The position numbers and the translations under genes were made by a program. 64,000 nt of DNA from Alectoria sarmentosa (taxonomy: Eukaryota; Ascomycota; Lecanoromycetes; Lecanorales; Parmeliaceae), in assembly GCA_009733775.1 (NCBI GenBank), contig WOGZ01000061.1:1-64000 (forward strand), given 5' to 3'. This document shows positions 46,301-58,484 of the stretch, in pieces (positions within the stretch are counted from its first letter, which is position 1; each line of letters opens with the position of its first letter). The notes under the pieces were generated by a model. It was not told the DNA's origin, made no database searches, and saw only the letters and a list, made by a program, of their open reading frames with translations.

Positions 46301-49300
46301 AATATTTTTTTTTAATGCGTTTGCGAGAAAAATGTTTAATATTAAAATTATTATAATTTATATAAAGAATTTCTTTTTTTATAATAAAATCGTTAAAAAT
46401 ATAAATTACGAAAACACGACGTAATAATTCATTTTTATCGATTTTTTATTTCGAAAATTCATTTTATTTAATAATGTATTTTTGACGTTATTTTTCATTC
46501 GCGACGAAAACGTTTTTACGTTATAATTTAAATAATATATAATCATCGATTCTCGCAACTTTAAATAAAACCTTTTCAATTTTAAAATTTAATAAATCAA
46601 AAATCGAAATAATATCGTAACGTTTAAAATGCGTATTTATTTATCGAACACTTTTCTATTCAAATTTATAATTTAAATATTTACGACGATAATATCATTT
46701 AATTGTTTTATTAATGCTGCGAATTTGATTATAATAAATACATTATTACGTTTTTATAAATTAAATTAATATTTTTAATTGCGAAATTTGTTTCGTAAAA
46801 TAAAAATAAAATTATTATTATTATTTTCGTTATTATTCGATTTAATAATATTAAATCTCTTTAACGACGTATTCGCAAAATTGAGTTTATTTTTACGATA
46901 TTTAATTATAAAGTTAAACGTAATTAATGTTTCAATTTAATGAATTTATTTCGCATTAAACTTCTTTATTATTATAAAATAACGCAAATTATTATAATTT
47001 AAAATTATATAAATGAGATGTTTATTTTTTTACAAATAATGTTTTTAATTTTTAAACTTTAATTTAATCGTATATAATTTTTTATTATATATATTTTAAT
47101 GAGATTTAATTCTTTTAAACTTATAATTAAAAAGCGCAATGAGATGTTATTAATAATTTTTAACTAATTAATTAAATACATTATTTACATTTATTTTAAA
47201 AATATCGATTTTTATAATAAATAATGTTTTTTAATTATAATGTTTTAAAATAAATATTATAATAAACATTCGTTTGAAAATCTTAAAAGTCTCGCGTATT
47301 TTTTTAATAAATATAAAAAATGATTTAATTTCGTTTTTTTTTGCTTTTCGCGTAACATTAATCAAAAACGCAATTATTTACGAATTTTTCTTTACGAATC
47401 GACGATAAAAATTTACGAATTTCAAAAAAATCAATATGTTTTTAACAAACTTTGATTTTAATTATTTAATAATGATTTTAATACGCGTTAACTTTATTTA
47501 AATATCACGTTAATTTATAATAAATTTCAAAAAAATAATTTCATTGCGATTAAAAGCGCATTTCGATAATTTCGTATAAAATTTATATTTTAATAACGCG
47601 CGCAACATTATTCGCATATGCTTTTAATGTAAATCTTTTATTTCAAAATAAATTAACACGTTATTTAAATATATTACGCAAAAGACGTCGATATACGATT
47701 TAAATGCTTTATTTACATATATTTAAAAAATTATAAAAACATTTACGAGATTAAAAAACATTATTTAATATTTAAATTAATTATAACGAATTCGAAAAAC
47801 GATTTTTCATTTATTACTTTTTCGAATTCGTATTTTATAATATACATTGCGAATATTAATTTTAATAAAATATTTCATATATGCGAATCTTTTTAAGATT
47901 TTTAAAAATAGCGATAATGAATAATTATTCTTAATAATTATCTCGTTAAATTCTTTATAATCGACATATAATTATAATAAATTATTTGTTTTTTTAACGA
48001 ATAATATCGACGAATTAATTTGATTATTTAAAAATCGAATTCATTTCTTTTTAAACGCATTATTTAAATAATCTTTTATCGCTGCGAATTTATCATATAA
48101 TATATTATAAATTAAATCGTTTTTAAATAATCTGTTAAATTATAAATTTATAAAATGTTCGATTTAATCGTGCGTGTTAAAATTATTAAACAATTCTTTT
48201 AAAAAGATTTTTGATAAATTTTCAAATTGTTTAAACACGTTAAGATCGTTTAATTGCGTAACATTATATCGCATAATCTCATTATAATTATTTTCATTGT
48301 TTTTAAATAAAATCTAATATGAAAATGCGATATATATTTATTTTATGTTATGCGCAATTATTACATTAATCAACGATATAAATAAATTTATATTTATTAT
48401 TACGATTTTTATTTATTTTTCATTATTTATAAAAAAATCGCGATAAATTCAAAATTGCTCGCGTTAATAAATATCGAAATCGATATTATAAATTCCAAAA
48501 AAATCAAGAATAAGATCATATTCTCGCATATTTATAATATACGTTTTTAAGATTTATTTTTACTTTCTGTCTCGATTGTTTATGAACTTAAATATTAAAT
48601 TATGCGTTTTATATAAAAATATGCGATAATTATTAATAACACGTATTATTATTAACACGTATTCAAATTCAAAAATTTGCGTCTCTTTAATAAAAGATTG
48701 CGATATAAAGATTTTCTCATTATTGATATTTATTAAAATAATTATTTCACGTTTATTATTTGATATAATAATTTCGTCTTTTAATATTAAAAAGCGAAAT
48801 CGTTATTTAATAAATAACGTGTTTAATATTATAGCGATAAATATTAAATTTTTATCTTTTTTTTTATTAAAGATTCGATTGCGTGTTTCGTTACTCATAA
48901 CATAATTTAAATAATTAAATAAATCTTTAAAATGTTTCTTTTATTAATAATTTTAACATTTAATTTCAATAAAAGAAAACCTTTATTTGATTTTAAAGTC
49001 GTCATTTTCGAATTTGTTTCGCATAAATTTTCGATCTTGCGATATCGAAAAAAACGAACTCTTTTTTTAATTTTTTTAATTTTTAATATATTATTTTTAA
49101 GACTTCGCATGTTAATTATTATGTTTTTAATAATTTATTTCATTATTAAAACGAATCTTATTTAAAGTAAACAATTTTTTTGTTTTTTATAATCTTTATT
49201 TAATGTTTTAATATTATTATCATAATGTGATATAAATAATAAATTAAATTACGTTCTTTATTACTTTTAAAGAGATTTTTTTTATCGTTTTATTTCGTAA

Positions 49301-50150
49301 AATTTTTATGCGTTTCGCATTAATTATATAATAATTTTATTGCGATTATAATATAATAAAATAATTATTAAAATTTGCGATTAATTAATCGTCTTTTATA
49401 ACAATTTTAATTAATTAACGATTAACATTATAAAATTTAATGATTGAATTGCGAATTTAATTCAAATATCATTTTTTATATTCGTTTTAAATAAATTCGT
49501 CGATATTACGCAATATAACATTTTGTATATTTTTTCAAATTTATTTTTTAATATCGATTAAAAGAACAAAAAATCAACGAATCTTTTTTTTATTTATTCG
49601 AAAATTAATGCGAGATATCGAAGCGATATAATTTTCGCAATTTCGAAAAAACATAATCGTCGAATTGTAATTATTAAGATATTGCGTATTAGATTTTTTA
49701 ATAACGTTTATCTTTTCGCGATTTAATTCGCGATAATAATCGTTATTATATTCGCGACGATATTTTTATACGTTTTACATTTCGATTAATTTAAATTTTT
49801 CGATAATTAAATGCTTTTTAACATTAAATTTTAAAAATTAAAAACGTTAAATTTGAATCAAATTTGCGAAATGAAAATTTTCGTTAACAAATAAAAAATT
49901 GTTAAATGCGATATTTTAATAATTATTATTTCGATTAATAATGTTATTAAAATTCGTATTAATGTTAAAATTAATATTATAATCACTTAACTACGAAGTA
50001 AACGTGTTTTAATAAAAATCGTTTATTTGATTAAAAACGTTATCGATAATTCGTAATAAAACGTTTTTATTTCGTAAATTAATAAAATCGATTCGCGAAT
50101 TATTTATTATAATTAATTGAATAATTTCGTATAAACGAAATTATTACAAT

Positions 50151-50410
50151 TATGAAATAATAAAGTTTTTTTTTAATAAAGTTACGTAATAATTAAGTAA
50201 TTATGAGATTTATAAACGTAATAACGAATTTTAATCGATAAATTGTTAAATAAATTAATAATTAAAAAAGAAAAAAGAAAAAAGAAAAATTATAAATATT
50301 TAAGACTTTTATTAAATATGTTAAAGACGCATTTTAATTGCGTAACACGCAGTTTAATAAACGACTTAAGCGAGCTTTATTAAATCGTTTTAAGTACTTT
50401 CGCTCTTATA
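50151..50410 (-). repeat. 5' LTR of the gypsy element (minus orientation)
   Basis: 260 bp, equal in length to the left copy. Differences are almost all G/A and C/T transitions. Confidence 0.88.
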
Positions 50411-50645
50411 TATTATTTAAATTATTACTTTTATTAACGATATACTTTTAATAATACGTTATTATTTATTTTATTTTATTTTATTAATTTATTAATTTTT
50501 CGTAATTATAAATAAATAAATAAAATTAAATATTTACGAAGAATATTAATATTCGTACGTAAACTTTTAATATATATACGCACTCTCTTTTATATATATA
50601 TATATTTTTTAAAATTAAATAAAATAAATTAATAAGACGAGTATA

Positions 50646-51018
50646 CAGTCGATGCTCGCTATAACGAAATTCAATATAACGAAAATCTCGATACAACGAA
50701 AGAAATTTGTAGATTTTATAAAAATTATATATAAATAACGAAATCTTTCGCTATAATCGTATAACGAAATTTTTTTTTTATATTAACGAAATTTAATATA
50801 AAAATTATATATTATACACGTATAAAATATATATAAATATAAAAAATTCTCGATTTATATAAGATTTAATATATATTAATTAAGTTTTATAATTAAGATA
50901 CTAGCTTTATATTTAACTTTATTTAAATTAAATTTAACGTACTTTCGTTATAACGAAATCTCACTATAACGAATTAACATTAATAATTTTGTTATTTCGC
51001 TATAGCGAGCGTCGATTG
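50646..51018. mobile_element. Pogo-like MITE, 373 bp
   Basis: The ends CAGTCGATGCTCGCTATAAC and GCTATAGCGAGCGTCGATTG are inverse, with TA on both sides (50644-50645 and 51019-51020). CAG-type ends with GCTATAACGAA inside recall pogo/Tigger transposons. Further CTATAACGAAAT blocks repeat subterminally. There is no transposase. Confidence 0.82.
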
Positions 51019-51039
51019 TATCTTTCAACGTTAATAATT

Positions 51040-51420
51040 AAATAAGTGATTTAGGGCTAAGACTTAAGGTTTTCTTCGCATAGAGCATTTAGTTCCTTTT
51101 CATAAAGCATTCAGTGAATTTCAAATTCTTACATCAAAGCATCAAGCTCTTATTTCTATTTGAATTTCTTATAATAAAAAAAAGATCAAGTTTTTATATC
51201 AAGACGTCATAACGTACATCAAATTTTTACGTTAAAATAATAAATTTTAGATTTTCTATTGAGTTTCTTATATCACGAAGCGAAGCAAATTCCTATACGA
51301 GGGCAATAAATTTTTATATTAATGTGTTTTTGCATTAAAGCGCCGTAACGCATATCAGATTTTTATTAAAACGTTAAAGTTTTAAATTTCTTTTAAATAC
51401 TTAATGCGTTAATAAAGATA
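51040..51420 (-). repeat. RIP-degraded tandem-repeat block related to 21000-21290
   Basis: Its inverse complement shows the CGTTATGACG and TTGATGTAAGAA-type units seen in the foldback element at 20775-21550. Boundaries are uncertain. Confidence 0.45.
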
Positions 51421-51794
51421 TGCGAAATAAAAAATTATATACATATATAAAAAGGATATATATATATATTAAAAGATTACGTACGAATATTAATATTCTT
51501 TACGAATATTATTTTCATTATTTACTTTTAATATTTAATAAAAAAAATCGCTTTTATATTAATAAAATATCGAAAAATAAACGTTTATTCAAAAAAAAAT
51601 GTATAATATAATTACGAAAATAATAACGACATTTATATTTATATATATATTTAATTAAATAATGTCGCTTTTAATTAAAAAAATATATATATAAATTAAA
51701 TATAAATTAAATATAATATAACTTCGAAGAATATTATATTAATATTAAAACGAATTTGTTTTACTTCAATAATTGTTTATAAGCGTTACGAAAT
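51421..51794. other. AT-rich tract, no gene
   Basis: Only a low-complexity Lys/Ile/Tyr frame (63 codons) is present. It is degraded DNA of unknown origin. Confidence 0.4.
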
Positions 51795-51957
51795 TGTTAT
51801 AATTTCATTTTATCTTTTTAATATACGACTCGATCGAGTTTAGCGCGACTTAACATTGTTTACATATTCCGCCTTTATAGCATATAAATCTCTTTATAGT
51901 TATTATTTCGTGTATATCGAAATATAAGCATTCAGCATTATTTTCGATTTTCTAATA
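51795..51957 (+). repeat. 5' LTR of the TRIM-like element, RIP-degraded
   Basis: Aligns with 57908-58066 through TCGATCGAGTTTAGCGCGAC and AAGCATTCAGCATTATT, with transitions at most variable sites. Confidence 0.85.
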
Positions 51958-52213
51958 TAATAATAGCTATTCGACTTGAAACTTGATCGCCTCTAAGTCG
52001 TAATAAATTATATTTACGAATGTTAACCTACGAGGGACATTATAATGTTAATCTTTAACGAATAAAGATACGAAAACAATATCAAAAAGACTTTTGACGA
52101 ATAAAGGTTTAAATATATGATAATGATTGCTACGAATGTGCTATACGAAAATAATGAGTTTATTATAATAACGAAAGTAAGCCTGCTATAAGACAGTCAA
52201 AAATAAAGAAAAG

Positions 52214-52540
52214 TGTTATTTAAACTCATTTATTAAATAATAAACTCGCTTATATATATTATACGAAGGACCCATATAAATTATATAAATTCAATAAATA
52301 ATCATAAAAGTAATATTTCTGAGTTCGCCACTTTTCGATAGAAAACTCATAAAAATTTGATAATTATCTGAGTTCGATTTCGGGGCCCCTTTATTTTATA
52401 TAGATTAAATCATGATCGTCTTTATGCTTTTCTCTTTATGTTATTTAAACACGATCATTATCATAATCATAATCACAATTTATTATTATTAAAATCACTC
52501 GATTATTAGTTATTTCGCTTCGCAATCTGTTCTCGTAACA
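52214..52540 (+). repeat. 5' LTR of the copia element, heavily mutated
   Basis: 327 bp; many sites that are G or C in the right LTR are A or T here. Confidence 0.92.
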
Positions 52541-55500
52541 AATTATAAGCCCGATTAATTTATTTATCAAATAATCATTAAACGAGACCTCGCTATCGTC
52601 TTAATGAAATGAGATATAACATTTATCGATCGAGAAATGACGTTATCAAGCCCTTATATCATTAAATAGAGTTCGAATTCGTTAGATAAAAAGTTTATAG
52701 CATTTATTAAAAGAAATAAGAGATAAATGCTAAAAATCGATTTGAACGATCTGAATAAGTCGTTATTGAAGCATTTATATATCAAATTGTTTATCTTAAA
52801 AATTCACAATTATAACAATTAAATTTAAATTCACAAAATGTTTTTTATAAAGCGTGACATATGAAGCATTATAAAAAATATTAAAAAATGTTTAAATAAT
52901 GACAAAGAAGAACGCAATTGAATATTTATAAATTATTAAATAATTATTATATTAATTATTAATGTGAAAGAAACGCAGCAGAGTTATGTGAATAATATGA
53001 ATTTATTTAAAAACGTATAAGACGAGTTGAAACGACTTCATAAAGTAAGTAATAAAAGACGTTTATTATTTATGTTATAACGATTTTTCGATTATATCAA
53101 AAATAGTAATGAGTTAATCGATAAAATGGCGATGATTTTAAAATAATTAAGCGACGAAATTTATAACCTCGTATCAAATGCAAAGTTATCGAACATACAT
53201 TATGCGATCGTGATTATAAATGCATATCAGAAAAACGAGTACGATATAATAAAGCATATCTTGAATTAAATTAACATTTTTATTATAACATTAATCTTGA
53301 AATAATTTCGTATTGTGAAATAAAACATTAAACGCAAAGATAATTTAAATATCGTTAATATAAAAAAAAATCGTGATAACAAATAGGGTTAAAGAGATCG
53401 TTCGAAAAATAATAATCTCGCAAACGTCGAATGCTTTAAATGTGATAAGAAAAATTATTATAAATCGAATTATTTTAATTTCAAAAAAGAAGGGAAAAAG
53501 GCGAATAAAAACGATATTTCATAATCAAAAAATGATCATAAGACTTTCAATAAATTCACAACTCGTTTTTTCAAATAAAAAGATAAAGCTATTATTGTAG
53601 CGAAAAAAGAGAATAGTAATATAAAAGAAATATCTCGTAAAAAACGTGTTTGAATGATTATATATCGCAAACAAGTTATAAAAATTCTTAAATAAATCAT
53701 CAATTCGAGGATTATACGTCATATAACATTTTAAAAGAATTTATTCGTTAATATAATTTATTATAATGAAGTAATGAAGTTCGATAATTAAAACGAATTA
53801 TTATATAAAGATATAAGCGACATTCGTATATGAGTCAATCGTTAAATACAAATTTTGAAAAATATATTTTATGTATCGAACATAAAAGTCAATCTGCTAT
53901 TTATTATCGTTTTTAATAAACGTGAATTTTTAATATACTTCGATAATCAGATAATACGAATTATTAATAAAAGAATAAATAATGTCGTCGTCTTTGATTA
54001 TATAAAGAATGATTTTTATGAATTAATTAATTGCAATTTCGATAAAGCATTTATATCGATTAATTAAACGATCGCAATTATTATGAAGGTTTTATTTGAA
54101 CGCAAACATCTTATTCTCATGATATTCGAGTTAATGCATTAACGATTTGATTATTCGAGAGCATATAAATTAAAGAATTTACATCTTTATGTTTATGAAG
54201 TGAATCGATTTGAGGTTTTAAAAGACTTCGATTGCGACGTATATGATGTTATAAAAATAATCAAAATCATTAATAAGAAATCTTATATAAAGATTACGAT
54301 ATTAATAACAAAAATGCATATCGACTTTTAAGATAAGTTTTTTATAAATAGCATCAAAAGAGAATATGTGTATTTCGTATCGCTTATTAATAAGATAATT
54401 GAATGAGCGATGATATAACTTATCGCATTCAAAACCGAAATTTATGATTTTTTGATTCACGAGATTAAACATTTATTAATTGAAAATAAAAAGTCGATAA
54501 TATGCATTTGTATTAATAATGCATTAAAATATAAGGTTATCAAAAAAGAATTACGCGACATGAATGTTTATATAAAGTTTATTTTTATTTATATCGCATA
54601 TTAAAATGAAATTTTAAAAAGATTCAATAAGATTATAATTACGATAATCAAAGCAATGTTCATATAATCGAAATTATCATTATTCTTTTAAGTAAAAGCG
54701 ATAATATACGCGTGTCACATTTATAACAGGCTTTCTATCAGAGAAAATAAGTTATTTGAAAAATAATAAATAAAAATAATGTTAGATCTCAGCAATGAGA
54801 GAGTATTTAAATGTGTGTATAAAGTGTTTTTATTTAAGAAATAGCGACGAAGCAAGCTACATAGCGTGAATTATTTAAAAATGTATATCGAATATTATTT
54901 GAAAATTTAATATCGTGTTTATAGGTCTAATAAAAACCGATTCAAATGATTTACGAATATGATTTTTTATGAGCATCGAAAAGGTTTAAAATTGTTATTT
55001 AAAGGTTTATTTTCGAAATTCGACTTCGTGCGTGCAGAGAAAACATTTATGTTATTTAACGACGACGATATTATTAATGATGTCGTCGAGACAATAAACA
55101 AATATATATTTAACGATAATGATAATCAAAAGAACGATAGAACCTCAATTGATAACATCACATCGTCGTTAATAAACGAATAAAATAACGATTTGAAAGA
55201 GTTAATATTAGAAAAAGACTCTCATCAAGCAATCTTTAATCATTATGAGAAAAATTCGTAATCTCATTTGTTAAATAATGACAATAAGGAAACTTTTTTT
55301 TTCGCAATTAATAAGACCTTGAAGGTCTCAGATGAACGTCGAATAAACGAAATTTCGACTTTTTAAACCGAGTCTGACTCGACCTCAGGTGTTATTATTA
55401 TTAATTTAGCATTTACCCTCATATTAAGAGGCAATATATAACGCTCTGTAGAGTTTATAATTACATTTATTAAATTGTCGCGTACTCATAAGACGAACAA

Positions 55501-57133
55501 TCGTGTAAAGTTCGATGAGATTTTTGATTTTAAAAATAAGACACACATCGCACAGCATATCGAGTTTACGATTTATAAAGAAATCATTAATGAATCTAAT
55601 GCGCTTAAATGAAAACTTGTTATCGTTAAACAAATCATCGATTTGATAATTAATGATATTTGAAAATTTAATGATTTATTTATCGGGCGTAAGCTTATTA
55701 ATTATAAATGAATGTTTAAAATTAAATACAATTTCGATAAAATTATCGATTAATACAAGATAAAACTAATTGCCCGAGGGTATTCATAAATTAAAAAAAT
55801 AAATTACGACGAAACGTTCGCATTTATTTTCAAGTTTGAATCACTGAGGTTATTATTCGCCTTAACAATTTATTTGAACTTATTGATTTATTAATTGAAC
55901 GTCAATAACGCGTATTTTAATAGCGATTTATATAACGAAATTTATATGATAATATCACTCGAATATTTAAATGCTATTAATAACAAAGTGCTTCGTTTAT
56001 TAAAAGAATTATATAATTTCAAGCAATTAATTCATATTTAAAATATAAAATTCGAAAAGATCATCATTAAAATGAAATTCAAATTTATATTCTTAAATAA
56101 ATGTATTTATATTCGAATTATAAACTTAAAATTAATTATCGTCGCTTTTTATATCGATAATATTCTCATCTTTATTATAATTAAAATCTTAATAAACATT
56201 ATTAAAAACGATATTAAGGCATTTTTCAAGATGAAAGATTTCGGCTCAATCGATAAAATATTCGATATTTAAATATATCGTATCATTATTATTTTGACTT
56301 TTAATTAATTATAATACGTCAAAAAGATTCTTCACGAGTATAAAATAAAATAATATATTTCGATCATTACATTATTCGATAAATACGAAATAATCGAGAT
56401 TACGCGCTTCGACGAAGAACGCATTAATTAGTTAAATTATCAAAAACGCATTAAAAGCCTTATGTATCTTATAATTGATATACGATCTAACTTAACCTTT
56501 ACGATCGATAAGTTAAATTAATTTTATTATGATCTTATTATGCGTTATTTGAATGCAATCAATCGAGTATTCAAATATATCGTCGATATTATTAAATATA
56601 ATTTACGATTTTATAAAAAAGAACATTTTATCGCTTATTTAAACTTAATTTATGATAATGACAAAGTGAATAAAAAATTCACTTATGAATATATTTTATT
56701 ATAAAATTAAGCGACTTATATTTGAAATAATAAAAAGTAAAAAAGTGTTATTATATTTATTATTAAGATTAAATACGTCGCTCTCATCGAGACTATTAAA
56801 ATAATAATATAAATTACACGATGATTTTAAAAATTACACTTTCGAACCCTTAAAAATAATTCGATTCGTTTATTCGACGATAATAAAAATAATCTTGCTT
56901 TTGTTAAAAATCTTAAATATCATTAACGCATCAAGCATATCGATATTTAGTATTATTACGTACGAAAAATCTTGATTAATGATGAAATTATTATAAACTT
57001 CGTATTTATAAACGATCAAATCGCAGACATATTCATTAAGCCTTTAATTAAACAACTCTTTGAATAATGTAAACGATTAATGAATGTGTATAATCTTCAT
57101 TAATCGGGAATAAGCGAATTCATAAAGAGAAAG

Positions 57134-57460
57134 TGTTATTTAAACTCATTTATTAGGTAATAGATTCGCTTATATGTGTCATATGAAGGATTCATGTGGA
57201 TTATGTGGGTTCGGCAAATGATCATGGAAGTAGTATCCCTGAGTTCGTCACTTTTCGATAGGGAACTCATAGGAATTCGATAGTTGTCTGGGTCCGATTT
57301 CGGGGCCCCTTTGTTTTATATAGACTGGATCATGGCCGCCTCCATGTTTTTCTCTTTATGCTGTTTAGACACGATCATTACCATAGTCATAGTCACAATC
57401 TACTACTATTGAAACCACTCGGCTACTAGTTATTCCGCTCCGCAATCTGTTCTCGCAACA
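57134..57460 (+). repeat. 3' LTR of the copia element, less mutated
   Basis: 327 bp, same length and ends (TGTTATT to CGCAACA). Confidence 0.92.
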
Positions 57461-57580
57461 AAAAGTGAGCCTGCTACAATGGTAGTCAAGTACGAACAAC
57501 ACCGATACGATATTCGACTCCATTATCTTATTTTTATCTACGAGTCCCCGAGACAGCAAAAAGAATAGTTACGGAATCAG

Positions 57581-57710
57581 TCTCATGGCACAAAGAGTGC
57601 ATAACATATGGATGGAAAGCTGGAAGGCTGTATGCTCAATAACGGTCCCATGGCACAAAGAGTGTATGAACATATGGATGGAAAGTCGGATGGTTGATAG
57701 GATTTGCGAT
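57581..57710 (+). repeat. Two-copy tandem repeat, period about 65 bp, inside the TRIM-like element
   Basis: CATGGCACAAAGAGTG followed by CATATGGATGGAAAG occurs twice (from 57581 and from 57646). Confidence 0.8.
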
Positions 57711-57907
57711 TACGGTTTACGGGGTATTAGGTACGGGATGTGTGAAAGGATGGATTGCGGTGTCAAGTGACAAAGATAAGAAGGAACAGCAGCAAGGCCT
57801 GTTATAGAGAAGAATGTGGAGAGTCAGGGTTAGGGACAGCTACGAGTCCCCAAACTCTTCGGGCAAAGAATAGTCATGAGGACATGGCGATGTGAAGGAG
57901 CGGGTAG

Positions 57908-58066
57908 TGTTATGGTTTTAGCCTGTCTTCTCAGTACGCGGCCCGATTGGGCTTAGCGCCTTGGCACTGCCTACATATTCGGGCTTCTCACATGTATTCC
58001 TCTTCATAGTTATTATTCCGTCCATACCGGAATACAAAGCATTCAGCATCATTCCGTTCCCTGACA
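57908..58066 (+). repeat. 3' LTR of the TRIM-like element, little mutated
   Basis: Keeps G/C-rich sequence (GCCCGATTGGGCTTAGCGCC), in contrast to the left copy. Confidence 0.85.
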
Positions 58067-58484
58067 GAAATATATTTTATAAAAAATATAAGCGATTAAT
58101 AAATATTTAACAACAAATTTTAATTGTTAAAAAAATTAATGAAAAGTTAAAGAGAGAAAAAGTTACTTTTAATATAAATTTTTCTCAAGCGACAAAATTG
58201 AATATATTATAAATTATTTATAGCGAGAAGAAATTTGTGCATGTTTTACATGATTCTGAGAATTATTAACGAACATTATTTGATACTCAAGTATTAGCGC
58301 TCGGCCGTCAGACTCTCAAAGAATTAGCGACACACGGCTTTAACGGAGGCAGCCGGACTTCTCATTCCACTTCGATGCCCCTTTCGCGGGCTGTAAAAGG
58401 TGTTTTCTCGTCCCAATGCGAGTTTTTCAACTATCGCTATCTTGAGATCTGAGCATCTATACCATATTCACACTATCGCAAAGC
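58067..58484. other. AT-rich remnant, then promoter region of the SDR gene
   Basis: AT-rich until about 58280, balanced afterwards. An open + frame around 58185-58440 has no recognised domain. Confidence 0.35.

Larger units (their letters stand above)
43048..50410 (-). mobile_element. Complete Ty3/gypsy retrotransposon, RIP-degraded, 7363 bp
   Basis: Two 260-bp LTRs (43048-43307 and 50151-50410) align without gaps and are flanked by the 5-bp target duplication TATTA (43043-43047 and 50411-50415). The minus strand codes. Near 47560-47700 it reads IYLNNVLIYFE and KCAFNRNEIIFLKFII, the gypsy RT active site with YLDD changed to YLNN. Near 45990-46225 it reads ILINKLIKYVTYIIIIKD, the integrase block usually ending DRLTKY. 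An A-rich purine stretch adjoins the left LTR, as for a polypurine tract in this orientation. All frames are broken by stops. Confidence 0.9.
52214..57460 (+). mobile_element. Full-length Ty1/copia retrotransposon, RIP-degraded, 5247 bp
   Basis: LTRs of 327 bp at both ends (TG...CA) and target duplication AAAAG (52209-52213 and 57461-57465). The gag zinc knuckle is at 53432-53476, reading CFKCDKKNYYKSNYF, where the His and last Cys have both become Tyr. The RT region at 55700-56280 reads KLIARGYS, YDETFAFIFKFESLRLLFAL, VNNAYFNSDLYNEIYM, LYNFKQLI and AFYIDNILIF in place of YVDDI. The RNase H end near 56900-57065 has IKHIDI and ADIFIKPL. A purine tract AAAGAGAAAG precedes the right LTR. It cannot encode functional protein. 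Confidence 0.92.
51795..58066 (+). mobile_element. Small non-autonomous LTR element (TRIM-like), interrupted by a copia insertion
   Basis: LTRs of 163 bp (51795-51957) and 159 bp (57908-58066) begin TGTTAT, end in (C/T)A and share a common core. The 5-bp target duplication GAAAT lies at 51790-51794 and 58067-58071. A purine-rich tract GAAGGAGCGGGTAG sits just before the right LTR. Removing the nested copia leaves only about 700 bp of interior without a protein frame, giving an element of about 1 kb. Orientation is taken from the purine tract. Confidence 0.85.

Noticed and set aside
43959..51611. Lys/Ile/Tyr-rich ORFs of 60-80 codons in the AT-rich island
   Set aside because: Composition-driven frames in RIP-degraded DNA; only those matching the retrotransposon order were kept as evidence.
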